From positions 903,126 to 967,125 of the forward strand of contig NZ_KQ033912.1 in assembly GCF_000969835.1 (NCBI RefSeq): a stretch of DNA of 64,000 bases, given 5' to 3'. The notes under the pieces were generated by a model. It did not search any database and was not told the origin of the DNA. It saw only the letters and a program-made list of their open reading frames with translations. This document shows positions 1 through 8,437 of this stretch, piece by piece. Within the stretch, counting starts at the first letter, position 1, and every line of letters begins with the position of its first letter. This DNA is from Parabacteroides goldsteinii DSM 19448 = WAL 12034 (GTDB lineage: Bacteria > Bacteroidota > Bacteroidia > Bacteroidales > Tannerellaceae). The position numbers and the translations under genes were made by a program.

Positions 1-3
1 CAT

Positions 4-18
4 AGTTCTTCATGAACT
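4..18. repeat. Invertase-type site AGTYYYN4GDACT, lone copy
   Basis: The bases AGTTCTTCATGAACT match the consensus AGTYYYN4GDACT that I recall for the Bacteroides fragilis tyrosine invertase Tsr0667. The site sits inside a 21-bp perfect palindrome (1-21). Its spacer differs from the pair at 10155/10533, so it would not be expected to recombine with them. No partner lies in the next kilobase; one could lie left of the window. Confidence 0.5.
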
Positions 19-54
19 ATGTATTTTTAGAGGTTTCATATCCCTTTTCTGCGA

Positions 55-62
55 CAAATATA
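55..62 (-). promoter_or_regulatory. Promoter -7 element facing left, out of the window
   Basis: Read on the minus strand this is TATATTTG, an exact TAnnTTTG Bacteroidetes -7 box. It points to a gene left of position 1. The palindromic site at 4-18 would lie in its 5' leader. No clear -33 element was seen. Confidence 0.45.
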
Positions 63-93
63 ATATTTATTCACTCACTTTGATGTGTATTTA

Positions 94-132
94 CAAAAAC
101 GGAAGGAAGTTTCCTCACGGAAACTTCCTTCC
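94..132 (-). terminator. Terminator of the efflux operon
   Basis: A perfect 14-bp stem (101-114 with 119-132, loop TCAC) lies 60 bp past the stop of the TolC-like gene. On the minus strand it is followed by GTTTTTG, as expected for an intrinsic terminator. Confidence 0.8.
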
Positions 133-192
133 TACTTGGTGTGTCTAATCAATTATGTTAAAAAATAGGATTTAATCTTATTGCAAATAATA

Positions 193-1545
193 TTATAAAG
201 TGATTGGTGTTCCATTATAGAAATCAAGGATCTTGGTACGGAAGATAAAGTTGTACTTTGCCTGTGTCTGTTCAGCCAGACTCTGCGCATACTTCGTCTT
301 TGCTTCGCTGTATTCAAATACGGTACTTTTTCCTGCACCATACCGTTCTTCAGCATATGAGAAAGCGACCTTGCTTGCATCGACTGATTTATCGGAAGAG
401 ATGTATTTCTCCTGTGCTGCCGTTGCATTATAATAAGCCTGTTGAATCTCCTTATAAAGTGATTTTTTGCTGTTTTCCATCATTAACTCACGATTAGTTA
501 TGGAAAGACGGGCGGTACGGACGCTGTTACGTACCTGGAAACGGTTGAAGATCGGAATACTCAGACTTAAACCGATTGATTTCTGTCCGTTATTCTTCAA
601 CTGATCACTGAACGGAGCGTTATTATAATCGCCGTCACCGAAGTTATGATAGTAACCGGTACTGTAACCGGCACTTAAATTCAGTTTCGGATAATATCCC
701 GCCTGGGCTATACGGAGCGCTTTCTTCTGGCTCTCCAGCAGATACTGCTGTTCCTTGATCTGCGGTTTGAATGTCACGGCATGATCATAGACCTGGTCAG
801 GAGGAATGATACTGCTCATGTAACGTTCAATGGCATCACCGTTTTCCGGTTCCAGCACATCGAAGTTTTCACCGGCACGTTCCAATTCCAGACTTTGTGC
901 CAGATCCAGTAAAGCCAGTTTCACATTGTTCTGCGATTCTGTCAATGTGACTTCATCTTTTGCCAATTGGGCTTTCATATCGTATAACTGGGAAACAGGG
1001 ATTTTACCGGCATTATAGAGTGCCTCGGTTTTTGTCACCTGCTCAGAGCTCAGATCTACCTGCAATTGGGCAATCTTCAACATTTCCTTATTATAAAGAA
1101 CTTGCAGATAGTAAGAAGCCACATTAATAGACAAGTCCTCCTTTGCCTTATTCAAAGTCTCGATAGATGCTTTCAGGTCCAGCTTGCGTGCAGCAATATC
1201 GTTCGGTATTTTCAACCCGTCGAAGATAGGCATGCTCAATTGAATACCGGCTGTCGTATTGGCCGAGTTACGGTCTACGATCAAACCATCTTTCGATTCG
1301 GAGCGGCCGAAACCAAAGTTTTCCCCCACACTGGCATTCACACTGGGCAACCAACTATATTTACTGGTGTGTAAGTCCACTTCGCGGCTTTTCTGTTCCA
1401 ATTCCTTTTGTTTCAGATCTATATTGTTCTCGATAGCATACCGGATACATTCCTCCAGCGACCATTGCTTTGCCACTTCCTGTGCCCTGACGGGCAGACA
1501 GAAAAGGAATGAGGCCAGCGCTACGGATGATATGATTTGTTTCAT
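193..1545 (-). CDS. TolC-family outer-membrane efflux channel
   Basis: A 450-residue outer-membrane channel, last gene of a five-gene efflux operon. It carries a signal peptide (first ~21 residues, ending near PVRAQ) and the long alternating helical segments of the OEP (TolC) family, with the usual internal duplication: the two halves each contain a region rich in helix-forming A/K/Q/E residues and a beta-strand-like stretch (for example around NASVGENFGFG and LNLSAGYSTGYY). TolC-like trimers form the outer-membrane exit duct for export across the periplasm. It begins 22 bp after the adaptor gene stops, so both are probably on one transcript, and a strong hairpin follows the stop. The substrate cannot be read from the sequence. 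Confidence 0.93.
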   Translation of the reverse strand: MKQIISSVALASFLFCLPVRAQEVAKQWSLEECIRYAIENNIDLKQKELEQKSREVDLHTSKYSWLPSVNASVGENFGFGRSESKDGLIVDRNSANTTAGIQLSMPIFDGLKIPNDIAARKLDLKASIETLNKAKEDLSINVASYYLQVLYNKEMLKIAQLQVDLSSEQVTKTEALYNAGKIPVSQLYDMKAQLAKDEVTLTESQNNVKLALLDLAQSLELERAGENFDVLEPENGDAIERYMSSIIPPDQVYDHAVTFKPQIKEQQYLLESQKKALRIAQAGYYPKLNLSAGYSTGYYHNFGDGDYNNAPFSDQLKNNGQKSIGLSLSIPIFNRFQVRNSVRTARLSITNRELMMENSKKSLYKEIQQAYYNATAAQEKYISSDKSVDASKVAFSYAEERYGAGKSTVFEYSEAKTKYAQSLAEQTQAKYNFIFRTKILDFYNGTPITL

Positions 1546-1567
1546 CGCTTATTCGTTTTTATTTCTA

Positions 1568-2686
1568 TTACTTATTAGCAGCTACAATACCACCACGAAT
1601 CTTGTCACCTTCAGACAAACCTTCTTTCACTTCGATCTTGATACCGTCAGACAAACCGACTGTAACAGCACGTTTCTCAAATAATTGTTCCGGCTTTTCC
1701 TGTTTTACAATCTGTACGAAAGTAGAGTCTCCGCTGAATTCAACACAACTTTCAGGAACGGTCAGGACATCGGTCGCACGTTTCAGCACGATCTCGGCAT
1801 TGGCACTGTAACCGGCACGGATAAAGGCATCTTCCGGCATCTGAACGGCCGCTTTGATCTCGAACAGGACGGCACCGTTTTCTTCCACTCCTTTCGGAGC
1901 TACATATTCCAGGGTGGCATCAAACGTACGGCTATCCAAAGCACCGACTGTCAGTTTGATAGGCATACCTTCATGGATACGTCCAACTTCTGTTTCATCC
2001 ACTTTTCCCCTGAAGATCATATTGTTCATATCGGCTACGGAAGCAATTGTCGTACCGTCATTGAATGTATTCGACTGGATCACCGAGTTTCCGACTTTAA
2101 TAGGAACATCCAGAATCATACCGGTAATGGTAGAACGAACCTGTGTCGTACTGGACGATGCCGATTTACGTGAAATACCTTCACGGATAATCTCCAATGC
2201 ATCCTGTGCATTTTCTGCTTCTTCCTGTGCTTTCTTATAATTAGCCAGTGAGGTTTCATAGTCCTCTTTAGATATGACTCCTTGCTTGTGCAGATCTTCA
2301 TCCCGTTTGTAGGTAGCTTCTATCTGCTCCAGACTGATCTTCGCCACACGGACACGCGATTCAGCACTGTTCAGCTGAACCATTTCAGGGATTACCTTGA
2401 TCTTTGCAATAATCTCGCCTTCCTTCACCATCTGACCGGCTTCCTTCAGCAATTCGGAGATGATACCGGACATCTGCGGTTTGATAAGTACCTCATCACG
2501 CGGTTCCACCTTTCCTGTCGCCACAGTCTTTGTCTCTACCGAGTCGCGTTTGGGAGTTACCACTTCATACATGGTGATGACAGGTTGTGCTTTTTTCCAC
2601 AAGAAGTAGAAAGTGCCGACCACGGCGGCTCCCACCAATACTAAAAAGATGATTCGCAGGATTTTCTTAACGATACGATTCTTCAT
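1568..2686 (-). CDS. Periplasmic adaptor (membrane-fusion protein), MacA/HlyD type
   Basis: A periplasmic adaptor that links an inner-membrane ABC exporter to TolC. I place the start at 2686 (MKNRIVKKILRII) because this gives a basic N-terminus followed by a single membrane anchor; the 13 residues upstream (MNIINWKLKIKIV) look like translated leader. After the anchor come a lipoyl/barrel-sandwich half (TGKVEPRDEVLIKPQMSG), a helical hairpin rich in E/K (about residues 105-175), the second lipoyl half, and beta-barrel domains ending in GGIVAANK. This order is typical of MacA/RND-type adaptors of about 370 residues. The gene lies between the TolC-like gene and two MacB-like permeases, so it should serve that ABC pump. 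Confidence 0.93.
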   Translation of the reverse strand: MKNRIVKKILRIIFLVLVGAAVVGTFYFLWKKAQPVITMYEVVTPKRDSVETKTVATGKVEPRDEVLIKPQMSGIISELLKEAGQMVKEGEIIAKIKVIPEMVQLNSAESRVRVAKISLEQIEATYKRDEDLHKQGVISKEDYETSLANYKKAQEEAENAQDALEIIREGISRKSASSSTTQVRSTITGMILDVPIKVGNSVIQSNTFNDGTTIASVADMNNMIFRGKVDETEVGRIHEGMPIKLTVGALDSRTFDATLEYVAPKGVEENGAVLFEIKAAVQMPEDAFIRAGYSANAEIVLKRATDVLTVPESCVEFSGDSTFVQIVKQEKPEQLFEKRAVTVGLSDGIKIEVKEGLSEGDKIRGGIVAANK

Positions 2687-2731
2687 AACTATCTTAATTT
2701 TCAATTTCCAATTTATAATATTCAATTCCCC

Positions 2732-3997
2732 TTATTCTTCTCTGATAGCATCAATAGCCTTAATCTGCATGGCTCGCCAGGCCGGAATCAATCCAGCCAT
2801 AAGTCCGCTGATAAGTAAAACAACGGTTGCGGCTACGGCGGCTCCGATATGTATTTCCGGATTACTGAAGAAAGTGCCCTGAGAATCTGCCGATCCGCTG
2901 CTTGCCAATAAATTATTAGCTACATCCAACAGAAAAACTCCGCAACTTAACCCCATCAGTCCGGCCAAAGCCGTAAGCAACAAACTCTCACTCATGATCT
3001 GGGATATAATATCGAACGGCTTAGCCCCGATTGCACGGCGTACACCAATCTCGCGGGTACGTTCTTTTACCGTCACCATCATAATGTTACTGACCCCAAT
3101 GATCCCAGCCAGCAAAGTACCCATTCCAACCAACCATACCAGAATATTGATCCCGGTAAATAGTGTTTCAAAACTATCGAATTGCTTGGCAATCGTAAAA
3201 CTGCTGACGGCTTGCGGGTCGGTAGGCGATATTTCATTTTGTGATTTCAAAACATCCGTTATATCTTCCACCATCCTGTCGCATGAATAACCGTCATCGG
3301 CGGTTGCACACAGGAACCAGAACTTATCCCCCTGGTTGGCCACCTGCTGTAAGGTAGTAAAAGGCAACATGATACTTTCCTCCGTACGTCCTCCGATCTG
3401 TACACGTGGCTTAGGTTTCACAACGCCCACGACCTGATAGTAAATGCCATTTACACGGATATACTCTCCGATCGGATCTTCACCGGGAGTGAACAACACT
3501 TCGCGCACAATACTACCGATCAGGCAAACCTTACGTTTTTCTTTTACGTCTACCTCATTCAGTAAACGCCCTTCCAGTACGTGCTGCGTTTCTATATTAA
3601 AATATTCGGAATGTACACCGCGCACATTATAAGTGCCGGCTTTCTGTCCTCTCACCACATTATTTTGTCCGCCCCATGACATAGCCATCGGCGACAAATA
3701 ACGCACACCTTTCACACGGTTACGGATTGTTTCCAGGTCACGGTTACGCATCTGCCAGTAACGTCCTTTCTTGTAGCCTTTATAAGGCTCGCCGGTACGT
3801 TCGGAAAAGAAAAAAGCTGAATTAGTAGCGAAACCATTCACATTCTTCCATACTCCGTTCTTGAAGCCGGTACCCGACCCTAACAGGATAACAAGCATCA
3901 GGATTCCCCAAAACACCCCGAACCCGGTCAAGAGGCTTCTGGTCTTGTTGCGGGTGATAGTCACCCATATCTCTACCCAACGGTCTATATCGAACAT
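2732..3997 (-). CDS. ABC transporter permease, MacB/FtsX type (second permease)
   Basis: A 421-residue MacB-like permease without a fused ATPase. It starts with a cytoplasmic amphipathic segment and transmembrane helix 1 (SLLTGFGVFWGILMLVILLGSG), followed by a ~220-residue periplasmic MacB_PCD domain. Then come three helices of the FtsX core, including the conserved segment GVSNIMMVTVKERTREIGVRRAIGA, which forms the coupling helix contacting the ATPase. The C-terminus ends with a last helix and IKAIDAIREE. It is a paralogue of the neighbouring permease at 4010-5275 (same length, same start MFDxDxxxEIW), so the pump is probably a heterodimer. Gap to the upstream permease is 12 bp. Confidence 0.94.
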   Translation of the reverse strand: MFDIDRWVEIWVTITRNKTRSLLTGFGVFWGILMLVILLGSGTGFKNGVWKNVNGFATNSAFFFSERTGEPYKGYKKGRYWQMRNRDLETIRNRVKGVRYLSPMAMSWGGQNNVVRGQKAGTYNVRGVHSEYFNIETQHVLEGRLLNEVDVKEKRKVCLIGSIVREVLFTPGEDPIGEYIRVNGIYYQVVGVVKPKPRVQIGGRTEESIMLPFTTLQQVANQGDKFWFLCATADDGYSCDRMVEDITDVLKSQNEISPTDPQAVSSFTIAKQFDSFETLFTGINILVWLVGMGTLLAGIIGVSNIMMVTVKERTREIGVRRAIGAKPFDIISQIMSESLLLTALAGLMGLSCGVFLLDVANNLLASSGSADSQGTFFSNPEIHIGAAVAATVVLLISGLMAGLIPAWRAMQIKAIDAIREE

Positions 3998-4009
3998 ATC
4001 TATCTGTAT

Positions 4010-5275
4010 TTATTCGTTTCTCATGGCTTCGATAGCCGTAATTTTCACTGCTTTACGAGCCGGAAAATAACCAGCCAGCACTCCTGCACCAACAATAAGC
4101 AACGTTGACATCAAAGCAACGGTCAGGTCGACCGTAGGATTCAAAAAGGTACTCATATCATCGCTGGAAGAGGCTTGTCCCATCTTGGCATTTTCCATAA
4201 TGAAGTTAATGCCTTCTGTCAGTCCAACTCCGGCAATCATGCCGACATAACCGAAAACGGCCGTTATCAGGATAGACTCTACGATGATCAGTTTCAGTAT
4301 GGAAAAAGGAGTTGCTCCAATCGCCTTACGGATACCAAACTCACGGGTTCGTTCCCGAACAGTAATCAACATGATATTACTGACTCCCACAATACCTGCG
4401 GCCAAAGTTCCGATACCGATTATCCAGATAAACAGAGCTATACCATTCAACATCCCGTTAAACATGGCAAAATCTTCAATCGTGCTCCACATACCGATTG
4501 CCCGCAGATCTTCCGGATCAAACATATGCCGTTTCCCCATCTGCTGACGGAAACGTTTCTCAAATGCTTCGTATTCCTCTTTGGTATTAATACCATCCAG
4601 GGAGAAAATAATATTATCCAACCCATAACCGGAGCGGTAAAGTTGCTGTGCCGTAGAGAAAGGAATATAAGCCGGAGCATTATTATTGTTGTCCTCATCC
4701 GTATAAACTCCGACCACCTGATAAGGAACATCGCCAGCATTCACATATTTTCCTAACGGATCCTCCGAACGGAAAAGCACTTCTTTTATACGGGGACTTA
4801 TAACTATCACTTTTCTTTTCTGAAGTATATCTACTTCATTAATAAAACGTCCGTTACCAACCGTCATTTTAATCTTGTCGATGATAGCTTTATCCGGATG
4901 TACCCCCTGTAAAGAATAAGAGTTATATTCTTCTTTATACGAAAGCGTATCGCTTTGGTAAAGGACACCTGATACCAGGTTCACTTCGGGATTCTGCTGT
5001 CTCAAGGCCACCAAGTCATCATCTTTATATTCGATCCGTCGGTTGGTCTGCATCCCTTTATAGGGTTTGCTGGCATAACGAGGCCATGTCTCCACACGGT
5101 TCCCCGCCCAACGGTCAAAGTTGTGCATGATACCATTCTTCAGTCCGTTGCCAGCTCCCAGCAAAACGATCAGCATGAAGATCCCCCATGCTACGGAAAA
5201 GCCGGTAAGGAACGTACGGAGCTTATTCTTTTGAATCGTACTCCATATTTCCCGGAAATTATCAAAGTCGAACAT
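4010..5275 (-). CDS. ABC transporter permease, MacB/FtsX type (first permease)
   Basis: A 421-residue MacB-like permease: transmembrane helix 1 (FLTGFSVAWGIFMLIVLLGAG), a large periplasmic domain with the common stretch KRKVIVISPRIKEVLF, then the FtsX core with GVSNIMLITVRERTREFGIRKAIGA and two further helices. The first codons overlap the 3' end of the ATPase gene by 14 bp, so translation is probably coupled. With its paralogue at 2732-3997, the ATPase, the adaptor and the TolC-like channel it forms a complete tripartite MacAB-TolC-like exporter. Such pumps move antibiotics, peptides or lipids; the cargo here is not known. Confidence 0.94.
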   Translation of the reverse strand: MFDFDNFREIWSTIQKNKLRTFLTGFSVAWGIFMLIVLLGAGNGLKNGIMHNFDRWAGNRVETWPRYASKPYKGMQTNRRIEYKDDDLVALRQQNPEVNLVSGVLYQSDTLSYKEEYNSYSLQGVHPDKAIIDKIKMTVGNGRFINEVDILQKRKVIVISPRIKEVLFRSEDPLGKYVNAGDVPYQVVGVYTDEDNNNNAPAYIPFSTAQQLYRSGYGLDNIIFSLDGINTKEEYEAFEKRFRQQMGKRHMFDPEDLRAIGMWSTIEDFAMFNGMLNGIALFIWIIGIGTLAAGIVGVSNIMLITVRERTREFGIRKAIGATPFSILKLIIVESILITAVFGYVGMIAGVGLTEGINFIMENAKMGQASSSDDMSTFLNPTVDLTVALMSTLLIVGAGVLAGYFPARKAVKITAIEAMRNE

Positions 5276-5963
5276 ATCCTTCTCCTTTTTCGATGTTTTC
5301 TATCAAACCATCCTTTACACGGATAATCTTTTCGGTCACATTGGCTACGGATTGCTCGTGAGTCACGATAATCATAGTCATACCTTCTTTATTTACATTA
5401 CGCAGAAGTTCCATTACTTCGACCGTCGTTTTACTGTCGAGTGCACCGGTCGGTTCATCGGCCAGGATCACCTGCGGTTTAGCAATCAAGGCACGGGCAA
5501 TGGCTACACGCTGTTTCTGTCCACCCGACATTTCGTTAGGCATATGTTCCGCCCAGTCTTTCAGTCCGACCATATCCAGATATTCCATTGCCATCGCATT
5601 CCGTTTCTTGCGGTTTATACCCTGATAATAGAGTGGCAAGGCGACATTCTCCACCGCATTCTTGAAAGAGATCAGATTAAATGACTGGAAAATGAAACCG
5701 ATCATCTGGTTACGAAGTTCAGCTGCACGGCTTTCGCTGAGGTTCTGAATCAATTGTCCGTTTAAATGATAGGTACCAGTATCGTAAGTATCCAAAATCC
5801 CCAGTATGTTCAATAGCGTCGATTTCCCCGAACCGGATGCCCCCATAATGGAAACCATCTCTCCTTTTTCGATCTCCAGGTCTATGCCTTTCAAGACATG
5901 CAGCGGAGCACCATTGAAATACGTTTTGTTAATTCCTTTCAGCTGAATCATCATATTTGTCAT
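5262..5963 (-). CDS. ABC transporter ATPase, MacB/LolD type
   Basis: A 233-residue ATP-binding subunit that powers the two downstream permeases. Walker A GASGSGKST is at residues 41-49, the signature MSGGQKQRVAIARAL follows in the middle of the chain, and Walker B with its catalytic glutamate is VILADEPTG; the switch histidine is in IIVTHE. Length and sequence fit the LolD/MacB/FtsE group of stand-alone ATPases. It is the first gene of the efflux operon. The start at 5963 (MTNMMIQLKG) is taken as given; the internal ATGs at residues 4 and 5 are also possible. A -7 element lies about 75 bp upstream. Confidence 0.95.
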   Translation of the reverse strand: MTNMMIQLKGINKTYFNGAPLHVLKGIDLEIEKGEMVSIMGASGSGKSTLLNILGILDTYDTGTYHLNGQLIQNLSESRAAELRNQMIGFIFQSFNLISFKNAVENVALPLYYQGINRKKRNAMAMEYLDMVGLKDWAEHMPNEMSGGQKQRVAIARALIAKPQVILADEPTGALDSKTTVEVMELLRNVNKEGMTMIIVTHEQSVANVTEKIIRVKDGLIENIEKGEGYVRL

Positions 5964-6037
5964 TACTTTTCTTTATTAGACGTACACTTTGTAAAAAATG
6001 TTACACATTTAAGAAACTTTTTTACCCTCTGACGCAA

Positions 6038-6077
6038 CAAATATATATTTATATAAGATACCTTGTATCACAAGGTA
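6038..6077 (-). promoter_or_regulatory. Promoter and possible operator of the efflux operon
   Basis: On the minus strand 6045-6038 reads TATATTTG, an exact -7 box, about 75 bp before the ATPase start. Just upstream, TACCTTGTATCACAAGGTA (6059-6077) is an inverted repeat with 7-bp arms and a 5-bp centre, where a repressor could bind over the -33 region. No regulator gene lies next to the operon inside the window. Confidence 0.5.
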
Positions 6078-6320
6078 CTAATTTTTACAAGATATTAACT
6101 ATCGTTTTGTTATCAGATAAACACAAATAATCAAGGAATGCTTACTAAATAAACCGACAACTACGAAATATACTGCATTGCCCCATTCATTTTATTTATA
6201 AATTCATCAAATAAAATAGCAGGGAATAACCAAAAACAATATTACATTTGCAAACTATACTTACACTACCTACAAGACTAACCCACAAGATGTTATCAAT
6301 TTTATACAGTTATGTAAGTT

Positions 6321-6408
6321 ATTGTCGACAGCTATCAGCAATATTACTTATAGTTATTAACAAAATTACCGATAGCTATCAACAACATTACTGACAGCTA
6401 TCGACAAT
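6321..6408. repeat. Four 22-nt quasi-palindromic tandem repeats
   Basis: Four consecutive 22-nt units start at 6321, 6343, 6365 and 6387. Each resembles the consensus ATTACYGAYAGCTATCAACA plus two bases, and each is nearly its own reverse complement. A weaker fifth unit may precede them. They lie in the 605-bp gene-free stretch between the efflux operon and the hydrolase gene, about 90 bp before its promoter. Related 21-nt repeats occur at 44938-45021. Apart from these repeats and the two promoters, the stretch 5964-6568 is AT-rich with no gene seen. Confidence 0.75.
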
Positions 6409-6494
6409 CAGTTTGTTCGGCAGAAAACCAAAACCAGTATCCTATATTATTTACATTCGTACGGTAACTATTATCTGTTTCATTCATCCTTTTG

Positions 6495-6502
6495 TATATT
6501 TG
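6495..6502 (+). promoter_or_regulatory. Promoter -7 box of the MBL/VOC operon
   Basis: TATATTTG is an exact TAnnTTTG box. Transcription would start near 6509, which rules out the longer reading frame opening at 6413 and supports a start at 6548 or 6569. Confidence 0.65.
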
Positions 6503-6568
6503 TATCGCCAAAAACAACTTAATCACACCGTATCATGTTTTATTTACATGAAAATAAAAGAATACAGT

Positions 6569-7291
6569 ATGAGACTTACATATATTTATCACAGTGGCTT
6601 TGCGATCGAAACAGAAGGATATACTATCCTGATCGATTATTTTAAAGATACGGGGAAAACACCGGATACGGGATTTGTCCACGATGAACTGCTCCGACGC
6701 GCGGGTACATTATATATATTATCCTCCCATTTCCATCCGGATCATTTCAACCCGGACGTCCTGAAATGGAAAAAGATTAAGTCGGATATCAAATATATTT
6801 TCTCCAAAGATATTCTGAAACGCCACCGGGCGACAGCCGAAGATGCTGTTTACCTTAAGAAAGGGGACGTTTTTGAAGATGAAAATATCCGTATCCGGGC
6901 ATTCGGCTCGACTGATGTAGGCATTTCTTTCCTGATAGAAGCGGAAGGCAAACTGCTGTTTCATGCCGGCGACCTGAATAACTGGCACTGGAAAGACGAA
7001 TCGACACCACAGGAAGTGGCTAAAGCCGAAGGCGATTATTTGCGGGAACTGGATATACTGGCTCAGGCAACCAGACATCTGCATCTCGCCATGTTTCCGG
7101 TCGATCCGCGTATCGGAACTGATTTTATGCGGGGAGCGGAACAGTTTGTCGACCGGATAAAGACTGACGTTTTAGTCCCTATGCACTTTTGGGAGCGTCC
7201 CGCCGAAGTAGTAGCATTCGGCCCTTATGCCGAATCGAAGGGATGCCGTTATATCCTGTTGTCCTATCCCGGAGAAAGCACTGATTTTTAA
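6569..7291 (+). CDS. Metallo-beta-lactamase-fold hydrolase, UlaG-like
   Basis: A 240-residue MBL-fold hydrolase. The metal site is visible: SSHFHPDHFNPD (HxHxDH-type motif, here HFHPDH), a later HAGDLNNWH, and a final conserved histidine in LVPMHFWERP. The N-terminus MRLTYIYHSGFAIE is typical of the short UlaG-like clade, often called MBL fold metallo-hydrolase; ATG at 6548 (MKIKEYSMRL) is the alternative start. The true substrate is unknown, since UlaG-type proteins include lactonases and phosphodiesterases. It is followed after 18 bp by a VOC-family gene, so the two are probably co-transcribed. Confidence 0.88.
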   Translation: MRLTYIYHSGFAIETEGYTILIDYFKDTGKTPDTGFVHDELLRRAGTLYILSSHFHPDHFNPDVLKWKKIKSDIKYIFSKDILKRHRATAEDAVYLKKGDVFEDENIRIRAFGSTDVGISFLIEAEGKLLFHAGDLNNWHWKDESTPQEVAKAEGDYLRELDILAQATRHLHLAMFPVDPRIGTDFMRGAEQFVDRIKTDVLVPMHFWERPAEVVAFGPYAESKGCRYILLSYPGESTDF

Positions 7292-7309
7292 TTTATAAAG
7301 AAAACAAGT

Positions 7310-7687
7310 ATGGAAATCAAAAGTAGATTTGATCATTTCAACATCAACGTCCTCGACCTCGAAAGAAGCATTGCTTTCTATAACAAAGCGCTGGGTCTGA
7401 AGGAACATCACCGCAAGGAAGCAGCCGACGGCTCTTTCGTTCTCGTTTACCTGACAGACGACCAGACAGGTTTCCTGCTGGAACTGACCTGGCTGAAAGA
7501 CCGTAACGAGCCGTACGAACTGGGAGATAACGAAAGCCATCTCTGTTTTCGTGTAGCCGGCGATTACGACGAAGTACGCAAATTCCATAAGGAAATGGAT
7601 TGCGTATGTTACGAAAATACCGCCATGGGATTGTATTTCATTAACGACCCGGACGATTACTGGATCGAAATACTACCGGCTAAATAA
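7310..7687 (+). CDS. VOC-family (glyoxalase-like) protein
   Basis: A 125-residue single vicinal-oxygen-chelate protein resembling lactoylglutathione lyase (glyoxalase I). It has two babab modules. Candidate metal ligands are His9 (FDHFNINV), a glutamate in LLELTW, the histidine in ESHLCFRV and the glutamate in YWIEIL near the C-terminus, the four positions used in glyoxalase I. The protein probably acts on methylglyoxal adducts or a related small molecule, but the family is broad. It is the second gene of a pair with the MBL hydrolase; glyoxalase I and MBL-type glyoxalase II act in sequence, though the upstream hydrolase looks UlaG-like rather than like GloB. Confidence 0.85.
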   Translation: MEIKSRFDHFNINVLDLERSIAFYNKALGLKEHHRKEAADGSFVLVYLTDDQTGFLLELTWLKDRNEPYELGDNESHLCFRVAGDYDEVRKFHKEMDCVCYENTAMGLYFINDPDDYWIEILPAK

Positions 7688-7700
7688 AAAAGGCAATACC

Positions 7701-7748
7701 TTAACCAAAATTGTATCAGCTCTTCACCGGCAATACAATTTTGGTTAA
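7701..7748. terminator. Bidirectional terminator spanning a stop codon
   Basis: TTAACCAAAATTGTA (7701-7715) and its exact reverse complement (7734-7748) form a 15-bp stem around an 18-nt loop. It lies between two convergent genes, and the right arm is inside the last codons of the minus-strand gene. On that strand the stem is followed by a T-rich run (CCTTTTTTATT). Confidence 0.7.
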
Positions 7749-8201
7749 CCCGTCATCGAAAGGTTCCTCTTTCCGCCGGTAATAAAATTCATAGGCCGTA
7801 CCTTCCGGCTCGTATCCTTTCTGCATCATCCAGAAAGTCATCTCGCCATATAAATAATTAATTTCTTCGTAATCGCCTTTAAATAAACAATGCACGACTT
7901 TGGATTGCGGTATTACGCGTGACCGGACGTTTTCGTCTCCTTCCATCAGGCAGGACACAGGGAAACAAATTTCCACATCCAGGTCATATATATCCATATT
8001 CAGATAATCGTAGTAAATGATAAAAGGCACATCCGTCATATATTCCCCTGTTTTCCGGAGAAGGGCCAGTGCATCCTGACGTTTTCGGGCAAGCGTCCAC
8101 TCTAAATCCTTGTAACTGACTTTCGTACGGGTCGATAAAACAGGTTGTTCCGCCCGGACCATAAGCCGTATGTCTGAAACCTGTGGCATAGTGTTATTCA
8201 T
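7716..8201 (-). CDS. GyrI-like / AraC effector-binding domain protein
   Basis: A 161-residue stand-alone protein that looks like the GyrI-like small-molecule-binding domain found at the C-terminus of AraC/MerR multidrug regulators (pattern around VSYKDLEWTLARKRQDALALL, PFIIYYDYLNMDIYDLDVEICFPV and VVHCLFKGDYEEINYLYGEM). No DNA-binding domain is present, so it is a ligand binder or hydrolase-like protein rather than a complete regulator. The ligand is unknown. It is monocistronic, convergent with the VOC gene, and has its own -7 box at 8221-8228. Confidence 0.75.
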   Translation of the reverse strand: MNNTMPQVSDIRLMVRAEQPVLSTRTKVSYKDLEWTLARKRQDALALLRKTGEYMTDVPFIIYYDYLNMDIYDLDVEICFPVSCLMEGDENVRSRVIPQSKVVHCLFKGDYEEINYLYGEMTFWMMQKGYEPEGTAYEFYYRRKEEPFDDGLTKIVLPVKS

Positions 8202-8220
8202 TAATGGGTTAAGAATCTAC

Positions 8221-8228
8221 CAAATATA
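8221..8228 (-). promoter_or_regulatory. Promoter -7 box of the GyrI-like gene
   Basis: The minus strand reads TATATTTG 20 bp before the ATG at 8201, an exact TAnnTTTG match. Confidence 0.6.
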
Positions 8229-8367
8229 AAAAAAACACCTAAAGAACGGTTGTCACCGGAAAGAAAAAAGTTGAAAATGACGTATTTTGATCCGGTTATT
8301 AAGTAAAGTTACATTTATTGTCACATTTGAAAACTGATACTATTCAGCATTTTTTTTAATAAAATCA

Positions 8368-8397
8368 TTGCAGCTAAGCATATTCCTCTTATATTTG
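8368..8397 (+). promoter_or_regulatory. Promoter of the glucokinase gene
   Basis: TTG at 8368-8370, a 19-bp spacer and TATATTTG at 8390-8397 fit the Bacteroidetes promoter (TTTG, 19-21 bp, TAnnTTTG). The leader is about 35 nt. Confidence 0.7.
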
Positions 8398-8437
8398 CTA
8401 TCCAGAAAGACTCATTATTAATCATAAATATAAAATC

